DNA from: an uncultured Porphyromonadaceae bacterium
Lineage (GTDB): Bacteria; Bacteroidota; Bacteroidia; Bacteroidales; Muribaculaceae
Assembly: GCA_937892215.1 (NCBI GenBank)
Contig: CALAVE010000004.1
Span: 1 to 7,473 of the forward strand
Direction of reading: 5' to 3'
Length of the DNA: 7,473 nt
In this document: positions 1-6,702 of the stretch, one piece after another
Numbering within the stretch: the first letter of the stretch is position 1
Layout of the letters: every line of letters begins with the position of its first letter
Made by a program: the position numbers and the translations under genes
Notes under the pieces: model-generated
Seen by the model: the letters and a program-made list of their open reading frames with translations, nothing else
Databases searched by the model: none
Told to the model about the DNA's origin: nothing

Positions 1-105
1 CGACTCAACCAACGGCAATTTAATCACACCTTGCAATAATCGCTGAATAGATACAAAGAGATTAGTTTCAATTGGCGTCAGGATTTGGGAGAAAATGGAT
101 AATAA
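1..105. other. Left-edge stretch with no supportable gene
   Basis: No gene is supported here. All three plus-strand frames reach a stop within the first 47 bases (at about 18-20, 37-39 and 44-46), so at most the last few codons of an upstream plus-strand gene are present. On the minus strand one frame is open from about 105 to the left edge (35 codons), but it has no ATG and no recognisable similarity. No tRNA, repeat or terminator hairpin stood out. The stretch is best read as the intergenic region ahead of dsbD. Confidence 0.4.
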
Positions 106-137
106 TTAGGGTTTGTCCCGATTTTTATCTATATTTG
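106..137 (+). promoter_or_regulatory. Bacteroidota-type promoter of dsbD
   Basis: TATATTTG at 130-137 matches the Bacteroides -7 consensus TAnnTTTG exactly. A weak -33 element, TTAG at 106-109, lies 20 bases upstream, a normal spacing. A better TTTG at 112-115 is only 14 bases away. Transcription would begin near 143-146, leaving about 20 bases of leader before the ATG at 166. This argues against translation from the out-of-frame ATG at 141. The call rests on motif match only. Confidence 0.55.
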
Positions 138-165
138 CCAATGAAAACAAAAGAATTTGAAAAGG

Positions 166-2145
166 ATGAGACGATTCACCATATTCATGCTGACGTTTCT
201 GAGTCTTCTGCTATGCGCGAACGCAGAGGTGGCGCAACACGTCCACTGGCAGAGCAAGGTGACTATGAACGACAGCAAAAGCGGTAAAATAGAGATACAC
301 GGCAGCATTGACAAAGGATGGCACGTGTATGGCACCGACATAGGCAAAGGCGGCCCCACCCCATTATCGGTGGAATGGAAAGAACTGAGGGGAGTGGAAC
401 TGACGGGAAAGCCGGAGAGCCGCCCCGCCCCACACCGCGAGCATGACGAGATGTTCGACATGGACCTGAGTTGGTGGGAGAATGAAGTGACACTTACCCA
501 AGCCATTAAGGTTACAGCCCCGAACTACAGCATAAGCGGGAACATCCGCTACATGACCTGCAACAACGTGGAGTGCAACGCACCCACGAGCGAGCCCATA
601 ATGATAAGCGGCATAGTGGCAACCGACAAGACCGAGGAGAAGCGAGAGATAAAGCCCGAGGCTGAAGAATACACGACTGAGGCAAAGCCTGACACAGCCG
701 ACACGTCAGCAAGCGCGGGAACAGACTTGTGGTCTCCGGTGACATACAGTGACGACGCAGCCAACATGACCGGTGGAGGAGACGGCAGGAGGTCGCTCTG
801 GTTCATATTCCTCGCGTGTTTTCTGGGAGGGCTGATGGCGCTACTCACACCGTGCGTGTGGCCCATAATTCCGCTCACAGTGAGTTTCTTCCTGAAGAAA
901 AGCGGAAATCGGCGGAACGCCATAGTGAGCGCCGTGACCTACGGAGTGTCGATTGTGGCTATATACCTGCTGTTAGGGCTGATAGTGACGGCGATATTCG
1001 GAGCTGACGCGCTGAACAACCTTGCCACCAATGCCATCTGCAACGTGGTGTTCTTCTTGCTGCTGGTGATATTCGCGATATCGTTTTTCGGGGCATTTGA
1101 CATAAAACTACCCGACTCGTGGAGCAACCGCATGGACAGCCGCGCCGAACGGACAACCGGCGTGATGAGCATATTCTTCATGGCATTCACGCTGGTGATA
1201 GTGTCGTTCTCCTGCACCGGTCCCATAATAGGCACCCTGCTTGTGGAAGCGGCCAGCAGCGGCACATCGGTCGCGCCAGCCGTGGGTATGTTAGGGTTTG
1301 CCATAGCCCTGGCACTGCCGTTCACATTATTTGCCATGTTCCCGTCATGGCTGAAGCGACTGCCCCGGTCGGGTGGATGGCTTAATACAGTGAAAGTGCT
1401 TCTGGGCTTTGTGGAACTGTCGCTTTCGCTCAAGTTCCTGTCGGTAGCCGACTTAGCGTACGGCTGGCACATACTGGACCGCGAGGTGTTCCTAAGCCTG
1501 TGGATAGCCATATTCGGCCTGATGGGGCTGTACCTGCTGGGGGTGTTCCGTTTCAAGAGCGACGACGATTCGCGAAGCATAGGCGTGACACGCTTTTTCC
1601 TGGCACTGGCATCGCTGGCATTTACAGTGTATCTCATCCCCGGATTGTGGGGAGCGCCGCTAAGGGCGACGAGCGCGTTTGTGCCACCGCTTAGCACACA
1701 AGATTTCAACCTCCAGGCCGAAGAGAGCACCATCTACGATGACTACGACCGAGCCATGGAAGCCTCTGCCCGGCTGGGTAAGCCGGTGTTTGTGGACTTC
1801 TCCGGCTACGGCTGCGTGAACTGCCGCAAAATGGAGGGTGCAGTGCTGGCTCGCGAAGACGTGAAGCAGATAATCAGTGAAAATTTCGTGACAGTGCAGC
1901 TGATGGTGGACGACCGCACCTCGCTGGATAAGCCCTACCACGTCTTGGAGAACGGCAAGGCAGTGGAGATATCCACCGTGGGCGACAAGTGGAGTTATCT
2001 GCAGCGCCACAAGTTCAATTCCAACTCTCAGCCATTCTACGTGGTGCTGGATGCTGAGGGTAATCTGCTCTCAGGGCCGGTGGCCTATGACGAAGACGTG
2101 AACCGCTTCAAAGCGTTCCTGGGCAAAGCGCTAAAAAACAAATAA
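166..2145 (+). CDS. dsbD: Thiol:disulfide interchange protein DsbD (protein-disulfide reductase)
   Basis: DsbD carries electrons from cytoplasmic thioredoxin across the inner membrane to periplasmic reductases for disulfide isomerisation and cytochrome c maturation. All three family domains are visible in 659 residues, counting from the ATG at 166. A signal peptide covers residues 1 to about 20. The N-terminal alpha domain (about 25-150) has a Cys132-X4-Cys137 pair. A charged, low-complexity linker follows (about 153-207). The membrane beta domain (about 210-495, roughly eight segments) has Cys230 in LTPCVWP and Cys350 in SCTGP. The thioredoxin-like gamma domain (about 520-659) has CVNC (Cys550, Cys553) and a likely cis-proline in SQPFY. 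A TTG three codons upstream (157) is in frame, but the ATG is preferred because it starts directly at the basic head of the signal peptide. No Shine-Dalgarno is seen, as is normal for the phylum. A CcdA-only protein is excluded by the flanking domains. Isoleucine is encoded by ATA in 29 of 38 cases. Confidence 0.93.
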   Translation: MRRFTIFMLTFLSLLLCANAEVAQHVHWQSKVTMNDSKSGKIEIHGSIDKGWHVYGTDIGKGGPTPLSVEWKELRGVELTGKPESRPAPHREHDEMFDMDLSWWENEVTLTQAIKVTAPNYSISGNIRYMTCNNVECNAPTSEPIMISGIVATDKTEEKREIKPEAEEYTTEAKPDTADTSASAGTDLWSPVTYSDDAANMTGGGDGRRSLWFIFLACFLGGLMALLTPCVWPIIPLTVSFFLKKSGNRRNAIVSAVTYGVSIVAIYLLLGLIVTAIFGADALNNLATNAICNVVFFLLLVIFAISFFGAFDIKLPDSWSNRMDSRAERTTGVMSIFFMAFTLVIVSFSCTGPIIGTLLVEAASSGTSVAPAVGMLGFAIALALPFTLFAMFPSWLKRLPRSGGWLNTVKVLLGFVELSLSLKFLSVADLAYGWHILDREVFLSLWIAIFGLMGLYLLGVFRFKSDDDSRSIGVTRFFLALASLAFTVYLIPGLWGAPLRATSAFVPPLSTQDFNLQAEESTIYDDYDRAMEASARLGKPVFVDFSGYGCVNCRKMEGAVLAREDVKQIISENFVTVQLMVDDRTSLDKPYHVLENGKAVEISTVGDKWSYLQRHKFNSNSQPFYVVLDAEGNLLSGPVAYDEDVNRFKAFLGKALKNK

Positions 2146-2176
2146 GAACAGAATTATACACATAATACAAACTAAT

Positions 2177-3334
2177 ATGAAACGAATTTGCTTAATTATG
2201 ACTTTGCTGGCCACGGTAATAGCCGTGAACGCTCAGCGCTGTGCTAATGCCCTGACCCAAGAGAACTTATTCTATCTTAACTTTGAAGATGTTCTGGCAA
2301 GCGTGGACGAAGAGACAAGCGGAGTGGAAAAGGCTTGCTACTATGCCATTTCGGACCTGAACCACGACGGGAAACTGGAGCTGGTGGTGGCCGACGTGAA
2401 CAAGACCAACTGCGTTTTCAACGTAGTGGACGGCGAGGTGCACCTAATCAGCCCCGACTACACAGTGAACACGGATACGCTTAACTGGTACCCCGTGGAG
2501 TATTTCTACACAAATAGCAGTGCCGACCGCAGCCGAGACATAACGCTACGTCATCACCCCCTGTTCGCCTACGACATTGACATCGCCAGCAACCGCTTCA
2601 CCGTTCCGGGAGACGTAACCTGTGACGAACAGATTATGCTCACCACGGTGTATAACCGCATGGTGTTCAAACCGCACGTGGGAAACATCCATCTGGTGAA
2701 AGCCGAAAGAGGCTCATACAAAGTTGACGGACAAGACATAGACTTGGGTATGTGCTACACGTATGCCTTAGACAACAAACAATTCGCCCAAAAGATGTTC
2801 CGCGGCTATCCAGCAGACCAAGCAGTGCCGGTGATAGTTCCCGACACATGGCTCAGCGACCACAATCCGCTGCAGTTCTCGCGCTGGCTCAGCGGCGAGA
2901 AACGTCCGGCAGTGGGAGCCGGAGTGCGGCACATAATAGAAGAATACATGGGCGGCTTAGACCGCATAAAGGATATACACTGGGTGGCCAGTTGCGACAT
3001 TAACGAGCGTTCGTTCTACGAAGTTCTGCTGGAGCCACGCGACGGCCGGGTGCTGCTGGCACTGGTGTGCGTAGCCGAGGGCCAAGTGGTGTCGGCACGC
3101 AATATGTGGTTCGACGTGGACATGAGCGACATGACCACAAAAGAGTTCGGCGTGAGCGTGGATGATCTGATGTGGTTCGAGCCAGAGATTCAGGTTATGG
3201 CTGCGACAGAAAAGGGACTTGAGCTGTATGTGCGTTGGTCATCGATGGAAGGCGTACACTATGACATCTGGCGCGAAGTTGCCGACCAGTTCATAACCGT
3301 GCAAAGCGACTACCACTACATAATGGCGTACTGA
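2177..3334 (+). CDS. Exported protein of unknown function, cysteine-rich, in operon with dsbD
   Basis: I do not recognise this family. The 385-residue product begins with a clear signal peptide (about 1-19, ending VNAQ), and the likely mature N-terminus carries Cys22. There is no lipobox (the cleavage region is VNAQRC rather than L-A/S-G/A-C), so a soluble periplasmic or secreted protein is more likely than a lipoprotein. Residues 60-73 (DLNHDGKLELVVAD) resemble the calcium-binding loop of FG-GAP/VCBS repeats or a dockerin/EF-hand loop, but only one copy is seen. The mature part holds seven cysteines (22, 54, 79, 149, 193, 273, 298). The C-terminal half is rich in beta-strand-like and acidic stretches. 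It starts 31 bases after the dsbD stop, and the gap shows no TAnnTTTG box, so co-transcription is likely. A role as a DsbD-dependent disulfide protein is inference only. Confidence 0.8.
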   Translation: MKRICLIMTLLATVIAVNAQRCANALTQENLFYLNFEDVLASVDEETSGVEKACYYAISDLNHDGKLELVVADVNKTNCVFNVVDGEVHLISPDYTVNTDTLNWYPVEYFYTNSSADRSRDITLRHHPLFAYDIDIASNRFTVPGDVTCDEQIMLTTVYNRMVFKPHVGNIHLVKAERGSYKVDGQDIDLGMCYTYALDNKQFAQKMFRGYPADQAVPVIVPDTWLSDHNPLQFSRWLSGEKRPAVGAGVRHIIEEYMGGLDRIKDIHWVASCDINERSFYEVLLEPRDGRVLLALVCVAEGQVVSARNMWFDVDMSDMTTKEFGVSVDDLMWFEPEIQVMAATEKGLELYVRWSSMEGVHYDIWREVADQFITVQSDYHYIMAY

Positions 3335-3395
3335 CTCTGAGACGATTTTTCAGAAAAGTATGCAGCTTTTTTGGGTGAAAATAATACAAGCATAA

Positions 3396-3427
3396 ATACG
3401 ATTTGTTTCTAAAAATCACTATATTTG
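3396..3427 (+). promoter_or_regulatory. Promoter of the abiE cassette
   Basis: TATATTTG at 3420-3427 is a perfect TAnnTTTG -7 box, identical to the one ahead of dsbD. No good -33 match lies at the usual 19-21 base spacing (the region around 3396-3400 reads ATACG). A TTTG at 3402-3405 is closer, at 14 bases, and is itself part of the inverted repeat described separately. The predicted start of transcription, about 3433-3436, leaves a leader of about 20 bases before the ATG at 3456. The weak -33 may mean a promoter that is modest or depends on a regulator. Confidence 0.6.
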
Positions 3428-3445
3428 CAGAGTTTTAGAAACAAA
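3402..3445. promoter_or_regulatory. Perfect 13 bp inverted repeat, candidate AbiEi operator
   Basis: TTTGTTTCTAAAA at 3402-3414 is matched by its exact reverse complement, TTTTAGAAACAAA, at 3433-3445, with an 18-base spacer. The left arm lies just upstream of the -7 box (3420-3427) and the right arm covers the predicted transcription start, so a protein bound to both arms would block the promoter. Arm centres are 31 bp apart, close to three helical turns, which places both half-sites on one face of the DNA. AbiEi proteins of characterised AbiE systems repress their own operon by binding inverted repeats upstream of it, and the next gene encodes an AbiEi-like protein. The repeat is seen directly; its binding by this protein is inferred. 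A hairpin role in RNA is unlikely because the left arm lies upstream of the predicted transcript start. Confidence 0.72.
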
Positions 3446-3455
3446 GCGAGAGATT

Positions 3456-4073
3456 ATGGACTTCATTACATTCAGAGAACATCTGTACCCCCTGGGGTGC
3501 TTCAACGTCAATCAGGTATTGTTATGGGAGAATGGATTTGACCGTAATAACCTAACACGGTGGTGCCGTAAGGGACTGCTCGTAAAGTTGCGCAACCAGT
3601 ATTACGCCTTCCCTGAATATCGTCAAATGGCCGACTTTTCCCGTTATGTAGCCAACCGAATATATATGCCGTCATACATCAGTCTTCACAGCGCCCTATC
3701 ATTTTACGGAATTATACCAGAAGAAGTTGTGCAGCAGACAAGTGTAACAACACTAAAGACTGCAAAATTTGAAAATCACTTTGGCACTTTTCTCTACCAT
3801 AACGTGAAGCCAGCCCTTTACTTCGGGTATGGCTTAAAGACTATGCAAAACGGGCGCAATATGCTATTTGCCACACCGGAGAAAGCATTGCTGGACTTGC
3901 TCTACCTTAATCCATATTACAAGACAGAGGCGGATATGGAAGAGTTGCGCCTTGATGATTATTTCATGCAGAACGAATTAAACACGACACTCTTATCAGA
4001 GCATCTTTCGAGAATAGGGAGCAAGTCATTATCACATAGAGTTAAACAACTACTAAAGGTGTATGGACTATGA
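3456..4073 (+). CDS. abiEi: AbiEi-family antitoxin and transcriptional autorepressor (type IV toxin-antitoxin)
   Basis: AbiEi proteins neutralise the paired AbiEii nucleotidyltransferase and repress their own operon. At 205 residues this is a typical length. The first 55 residues fit a winged helix: a helix pair around residues 17-39 (VNQVLLWENGF to TRWCRKG) followed by a basic wing (LLVKLRNQYYAF, 41-52). The C-terminal antitoxin domain is recognised by SYISLHSALSFYGIIPE (73-89) and by the family hallmark FATPEKALLDLLYL (138-151). The tail (184-205) is basic and helical. The stop codon overlaps the start of the next gene as ATGA, indicating translational coupling. The gene sits about 20 bases after its predicted transcription start, directly behind a perfect inverted repeat. 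The family call is firm; the exact subgroup and an anti-phage role here are inferred. The cassette looks more AT-rich by eye than dsbD but shares its taste for ATA isoleucine codons. Confidence 0.87.
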   Translation: MDFITFREHLYPLGCFNVNQVLLWENGFDRNNLTRWCRKGLLVKLRNQYYAFPEYRQMADFSRYVANRIYMPSYISLHSALSFYGIIPEEVVQQTSVTTLKTAKFENHFGTFLYHNVKPALYFGYGLKTMQNGRNMLFATPEKALLDLLYLNPYYKTEADMEELRLDDYFMQNELNTTLLSEHLSRIGSKSLSHRVKQLLKVYGL

Positions 4074-4852
4074 TAGACCTTGAATATATACGAAGTTTCT
4101 ACCCACCCACAATAGCGAGAGACAGTCGCTTTGAGCGGTATATGCTAAAGGAGTATCTGCAGTTGCTGATACTTGATTTTGTGGCTACGACACCATATAT
4201 TAACAAAGTGTCGTTTATCGGAGGAACCAATCTCAGGCTTATCCAGGGGATAGACCGATTCTCAGAAGACTTGGATTTTGACTGCAAAGATTTTGGCGAA
4301 GAAGAGTTCATAGCCATGACAGACAGCGTGGTGCACTACCTAAGACAAAACGCGATAAATGTGGAGACACGCGACAAGCAAAATTCACGTTTGACAGCAT
4401 TTCGCCGGAACCTATATTTCCCCGAAATGCTCTTTAACCTGGGACTAACCGGTCATCGCGAAGAAAGGCTTCTGGTAAAGATAGAAGCTCAGGACCAGAT
4501 GGTGGAATATAAGCCCATCGTTGCCCAAATAAACAGACTTGGATTCTTCTTCGGCGTACAGACACCCCCATTAGACGTGCTGTGCGCAATGAAGTTCGCC
4601 GCCATACTCTCACGCCAGAAGGGGCGAGACTTCTACGACGCCATCTTCCTGCTATCGAAGACCGGGCCTAACTTGGCCTTTCTTCACGCAAGAACCGGCA
4701 TATCAACGATAGAAGAATTGAAGGTCGCAGTCAGAGAACGGCTCATGGGCATAGATTTGCAGCAGAAGAAGCGAGACTTCTCTCATCTTGTTTTCAATGA
4801 GCAGAACGCAGAGCGGATATTGCATTTCCCGGAAATCGTTGCATGGCTATAA
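4070..4852 (+). CDS. abiEii: AbiEii/AbiGii-family nucleotidyltransferase toxin
   Basis: This 260-residue protein belongs to the DNA polymerase beta-like nucleotidyltransferase superfamily and is the toxin half of the AbiE pair. In characterised members, nucleotidyl transfer arrests growth, reversibly in S. agalactiae AbiEii. Related toxins (MenT) act on tRNA. The catalytic core is plain. GGTNLR at 51-56 is the nucleotide-binding loop. SEDLDFD at 65-71 supplies the metal-binding acidic residues Asp67 and Asp69. LVKIEAQ at 135-141 provides a probable third acidic residue, Glu139. Lys175 within DVLCAMKFAAIL and KGRDFYD at 184-190 match the later conserved motifs of the family. No motif is missing, so the enzyme should be active. 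It overlaps the antitoxin by four bases and ends 39 bases before the convergent DUF4421 gene. The RNA substrate and cofactor (CTP, GTP or other) cannot be read from sequence. Confidence 0.88.
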   Translation: MIDLEYIRSFYPPTIARDSRFERYMLKEYLQLLILDFVATTPYINKVSFIGGTNLRLIQGIDRFSEDLDFDCKDFGEEEFIAMTDSVVHYLRQNAINVETRDKQNSRLTAFRRNLYFPEMLFNLGLTGHREERLLVKIEAQDQMVEYKPIVAQINRLGFFFGVQTPPLDVLCAMKFAAILSRQKGRDFYDAIFLLSKTGPNLAFLHARTGISTIEELKVAVRERLMGIDLQQKKRDFSHLVFNEQNAERILHFPEIVAWL

Positions 4853-4891
4853 CCAAGCCTAAAGAATAGAGAGACAAACGGCCGCTCGGAG

Positions 4892-6082
4892 TTAGAAACG
4901 GATACCGAATACGGTTGTGAGGTCGGCGATGGTGTAACTGAAGTTGTGGTCGTGGGCGAAATTCAGGCTGGTGGTGACACTGCTCTGCAGGCTGGCGAAG
5001 AATCGCTTGTGATTATATGTAAGGGCAAAACTGCCGTTCAGGTTCATCGCACCGGTGTTACTGGATGGAGCGTACTCAGTGCTGTGAATGTGCTTGACAC
5101 CGCCTCCCGCCATACCGGTGAAATTAAGTAAAAACTTGGGATTGAGGACCCAGTTGTAAGCGTAGCCGCCCTTGAGGCAGTAGTCGGTGTATCGAATGTG
5201 CGCAGTGCCGATGTGCTCAAACTCTGCGGCCTGTTCGGGTGTGAGTTGTGTAGGGTCGATTGTGAAATCGTAATTAATGATTGAGAACCCCGCAAGAGGA
5301 GAGCCGGCACTACGTCGCTGATACTTGGAGAAGCAGTAAGCGGCAGCGCGCGCATACTTTCGGCTATTAAAGAAATATGTGGCGCTGACACCGATAGTCT
5401 TACGCTTGAGGGAATTCAATTTTTCGCCTCGTTTCCAGTCCTCGCTCTCGTTGAGTTTCACGCGAGTGTTCATTCGCCCGGTGTTTGTGGTTTTATGAAA
5501 TTCGGCGGTAAATCTGGCACATGTGAACGAAAATTCCATCATTTTGCTTGTTCCCTTTGCCCCGAAGATTCGGTCGATATCGATAGAATAGCCAAGTGAA
5601 ACGGCCATAAACGACAGATAAATACCTATGTTACTTGCCGCGCCACTGGTAAAGTTTGTCCGTCCCTGACTGTTACCACCGTAGAAATTGTCGATCCAGT
5701 TCTGATTTTTCAAGGTCAGTTTCCAGTTTTTTCCTGTGGGCACGACATAAACAGAATCGTAACTGTTGAAAGCCTTGTCGCCCCAGTTATAGACGTTATA
5801 GCAAAACATGACGAACTTGGGATATCCCATTGTGGAGTCTTTGAAATTGACCTTGCCATGCTTCATGGCGCGCCACCAGTAGCTTTTGTTGCGCGTTGTG
5901 TCGTAGGGCTGATTAAGTTTGTCCTGTATTCGTTTAGTAATTCCCGACTTGATTTTACTGATACGGCTCTGATGAACGACTGTGTCCTTTATTTCGGTTG
6001 TGGTCAGACTATCCTTGGCCTGTCCCCATGACATCACGGGAACACTAAGCAGTAAAATCAATGTCAAGTGCAATAATCTCAT
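4892..6082 (-). CDS. DUF4421-like outer-membrane/surface protein
   Basis: The 396-residue product has a signal peptide (about 1-20, ending SWGQA). The rest is rich in aromatic residues and glycine with alternating beta-strand patterns, and it ends in aromatic FGIRF; a terminal phenylalanine is usual for outer-membrane barrels. From memory of the family, YARAAAYCFSKYQRRSAGS (243-261), the preceding GVSATYFFNSRK and the later GGYAYNW (305-311) resemble DUF4421 proteins, a Bacteroidota family of unknown function. The region at about 30-60 is charged and helical and may be a periplasmic lead-in. It begins 50 bases after the stop of the upstream PepSY-like gene, with no -7 box in the gap, so the two are likely one transcript. 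It converges on abiEii, and no clear terminator hairpin was seen in the 39-base gap. Isoleucine codons are ATC 12, ATT 6, ATA 3, unlike the plus-strand genes. The cell-surface location is inferred. Confidence 0.75.
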   Translation of the reverse strand: MRLLHLTLILLLSVPVMSWGQAKDSLTTTEIKDTVVHQSRISKIKSGITKRIQDKLNQPYDTTRNKSYWWRAMKHGKVNFKDSTMGYPKFVMFCYNVYNWGDKAFNSYDSVYVVPTGKNWKLTLKNQNWIDNFYGGNSQGRTNFTSGAASNIGIYLSFMAVSLGYSIDIDRIFGAKGTSKMMEFSFTCARFTAEFHKTTNTGRMNTRVKLNESEDWKRGEKLNSLKRKTIGVSATYFFNSRKYARAAAYCFSKYQRRSAGSPLAGFSIINYDFTIDPTQLTPEQAAEFEHIGTAHIRYTDYCLKGGYAYNWVLNPKFLLNFTGMAGGGVKHIHSTEYAPSSNTGAMNLNGSFALTYNHKRFFASLQSSVTTSLNFAHDHNFSYTIADLTTVFGIRF

Positions 6083-6132
6083 TTCTGCTAAAATTGGGGG
6101 CGGTCACAGAGGATGTAATAGCTTTGATATTG

Positions 6133-6561
6133 TTAGTCGTCGATTTTAGAAACTTGGAAGTTCTTATCGTACTCTATCTCTATACCGGTGTTGAGTTCCA
6201 CGTCATATCCCTGCCAGTCAGCGCTAATGCCTATCACTTTAGCGCCGGGGAACGATTGCTGAATGTGAGTAAGGATTTGTGCCGGCAGCAAAGCCTCTGG
6301 GACACCGGTTGTGCCACATTCAATGTCGGTCCAGTTGCCGTTGCGGTCAAATTCCAATTTCTGTCCACCGCTGAGCACCACCTTGAAGTCGTCCCAGTCG
6401 GCGGTAATATAGACAGATTTGTCATGAGGGAAATTAGCGTTAATAAGTTGCTGGGCAACAGGCGGTAGCTCATTAAACTGGATAGAGCGGTCATATTCTG
6501 CGGCGAAATAAGCCACGCCTACGAGTACCAGAATTGAAAGTATAAAAACTAAACGTTTCAT
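6133..6561 (-). CDS. PepSY-like periplasmic protein with two tandem repeats
   Basis: This 142-residue protein has an N-terminal hydrophobic export segment (about 3-20) without a lipobox cysteine, then two similar units. Unit one (about 29-81) runs from LPPVAQQLINANFP through ADWDDFKVVL to KLEFDRNGNW. Unit two (about 86-141) runs from VPEALLPAQILTHIQQSFP through ADWQGYDVEL to IEIEYDKNFQV. Each has the helix-then-antiparallel-sheet pattern of the PepSY-like (formerly DUF2874) family common in Bacteroidota, whose structures resemble beta-lactamase inhibitor protein. No enzyme activity is expected; binding of a peptide or protein partner is the usual guess. The ATG at 6559-6561 follows a leader of about 55 bases from a good promoter at 6655-6626. 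It is the first gene of a probable two-gene operon with the DUF4421-like gene, and its partner may be that surface protein (inference). Confidence 0.8.
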   Translation of the reverse strand: MKRLVFILSILVLVGVAYFAAEYDRSIQFNELPPVAQQLINANFPHDKSVYITADWDDFKVVLSGGQKLEFDRNGNWTDIECGTTGVPEALLPAQILTHIQQSFPGAKVIGISADWQGYDVELNTGIEIEYDKNFQVSKIDD

Positions 6562-6625
6562 TACATTGATAATAAATTATAGAGTTTAACAATCATCCAC
6601 CTAAAGCGAAATCTTGTATGGAAGG

Positions 6626-6655
6626 CAAAGATAGCAATTATTTATGTAATTCAAA
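6626..6655 (-). promoter_or_regulatory. Promoter of the PepSY-like/DUF4421-like operon
   Basis: Read on the minus strand, TTTG at 6655-6652 (-33) is followed after 18 bases by TATCTTTG at 6633-6626 (-7). Both elements match the Bacteroides consensus (TTTG and TAnnTTTG), and the spacing is close to the usual 19-21. This is the best-formed promoter of the window. Transcription would start near 6620, about 55-60 bases before the ATG at 6561. Confidence 0.6.
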
Positions 6656-6665
6656 TAAAATTGCC

Positions 6666-6673
6666 TAATTTTG
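6666..6673 (+). promoter_or_regulatory. -7 box of the mazG promoter
   Basis: TAATTTTG matches TAnnTTTG exactly and sits 29 bases before the mazG ATG, giving a leader of about 20 bases. No strong -33 is seen at the expected place (about 6642-6646, TTATG). The box lies inside a small palindrome, AAAATT-gcct-AATTTT (6657-6672), and only 10 bases from the -33 element of the divergent operon, so the two promoters face each other with overlapping footprints. Confidence 0.5.
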
Positions 6674-6702
6674 CACGACTATAATCCGATTGCGAAACGA
6701 AA

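Noticed and set aside
1..105. Open minus-strand frame of 35 codons running off the left edge
   Set aside because: It has no ATG, no upstream promoter box on that strand and no recognisable similarity. A frame this short is expected by chance.
72..287. Plus-strand reading frame overlapping the start of dsbD, including the ATG at 141
   Set aside because: It runs in another frame into the clearly coding dsbD sequence, and its start lies upstream of the predicted transcription start.
939..1733. Long minus-strand frame of 264 codons inside dsbD
   Set aside because: The plus-strand frame encodes conserved DsbD membrane motifs throughout. The antisense frame is low-complexity and matches no family; it is a shadow of skewed codon use.
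2356..2398. Dockerin or EF-hand domain in the exported unknown protein
   Set aside because: Only one loop-like motif is present and no second copy or helix pair was seen, so it is noted as a resemblance and not called as a domain.
3354..3372. Possible terminator after the 2177 gene: AAAAG, seven-base loop, CTTTT followed by TT
   Set aside because: The stem is only five pairs, four of them A-T, with a very short T run; too weak to call.
4853..4891. Bidirectional terminator between convergent abiEii and the DUF4421-like gene
   Set aside because: The only symmetric element is the short palindrome CGGCCG without a proper stem-loop or T/A tracts.
6061..6468. Plus-strand frame of 135 codons opposite the PepSY-like gene
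   Set aside because: It is antisense to a protein with clear internal repeats and a signal peptide, and resembles no family.
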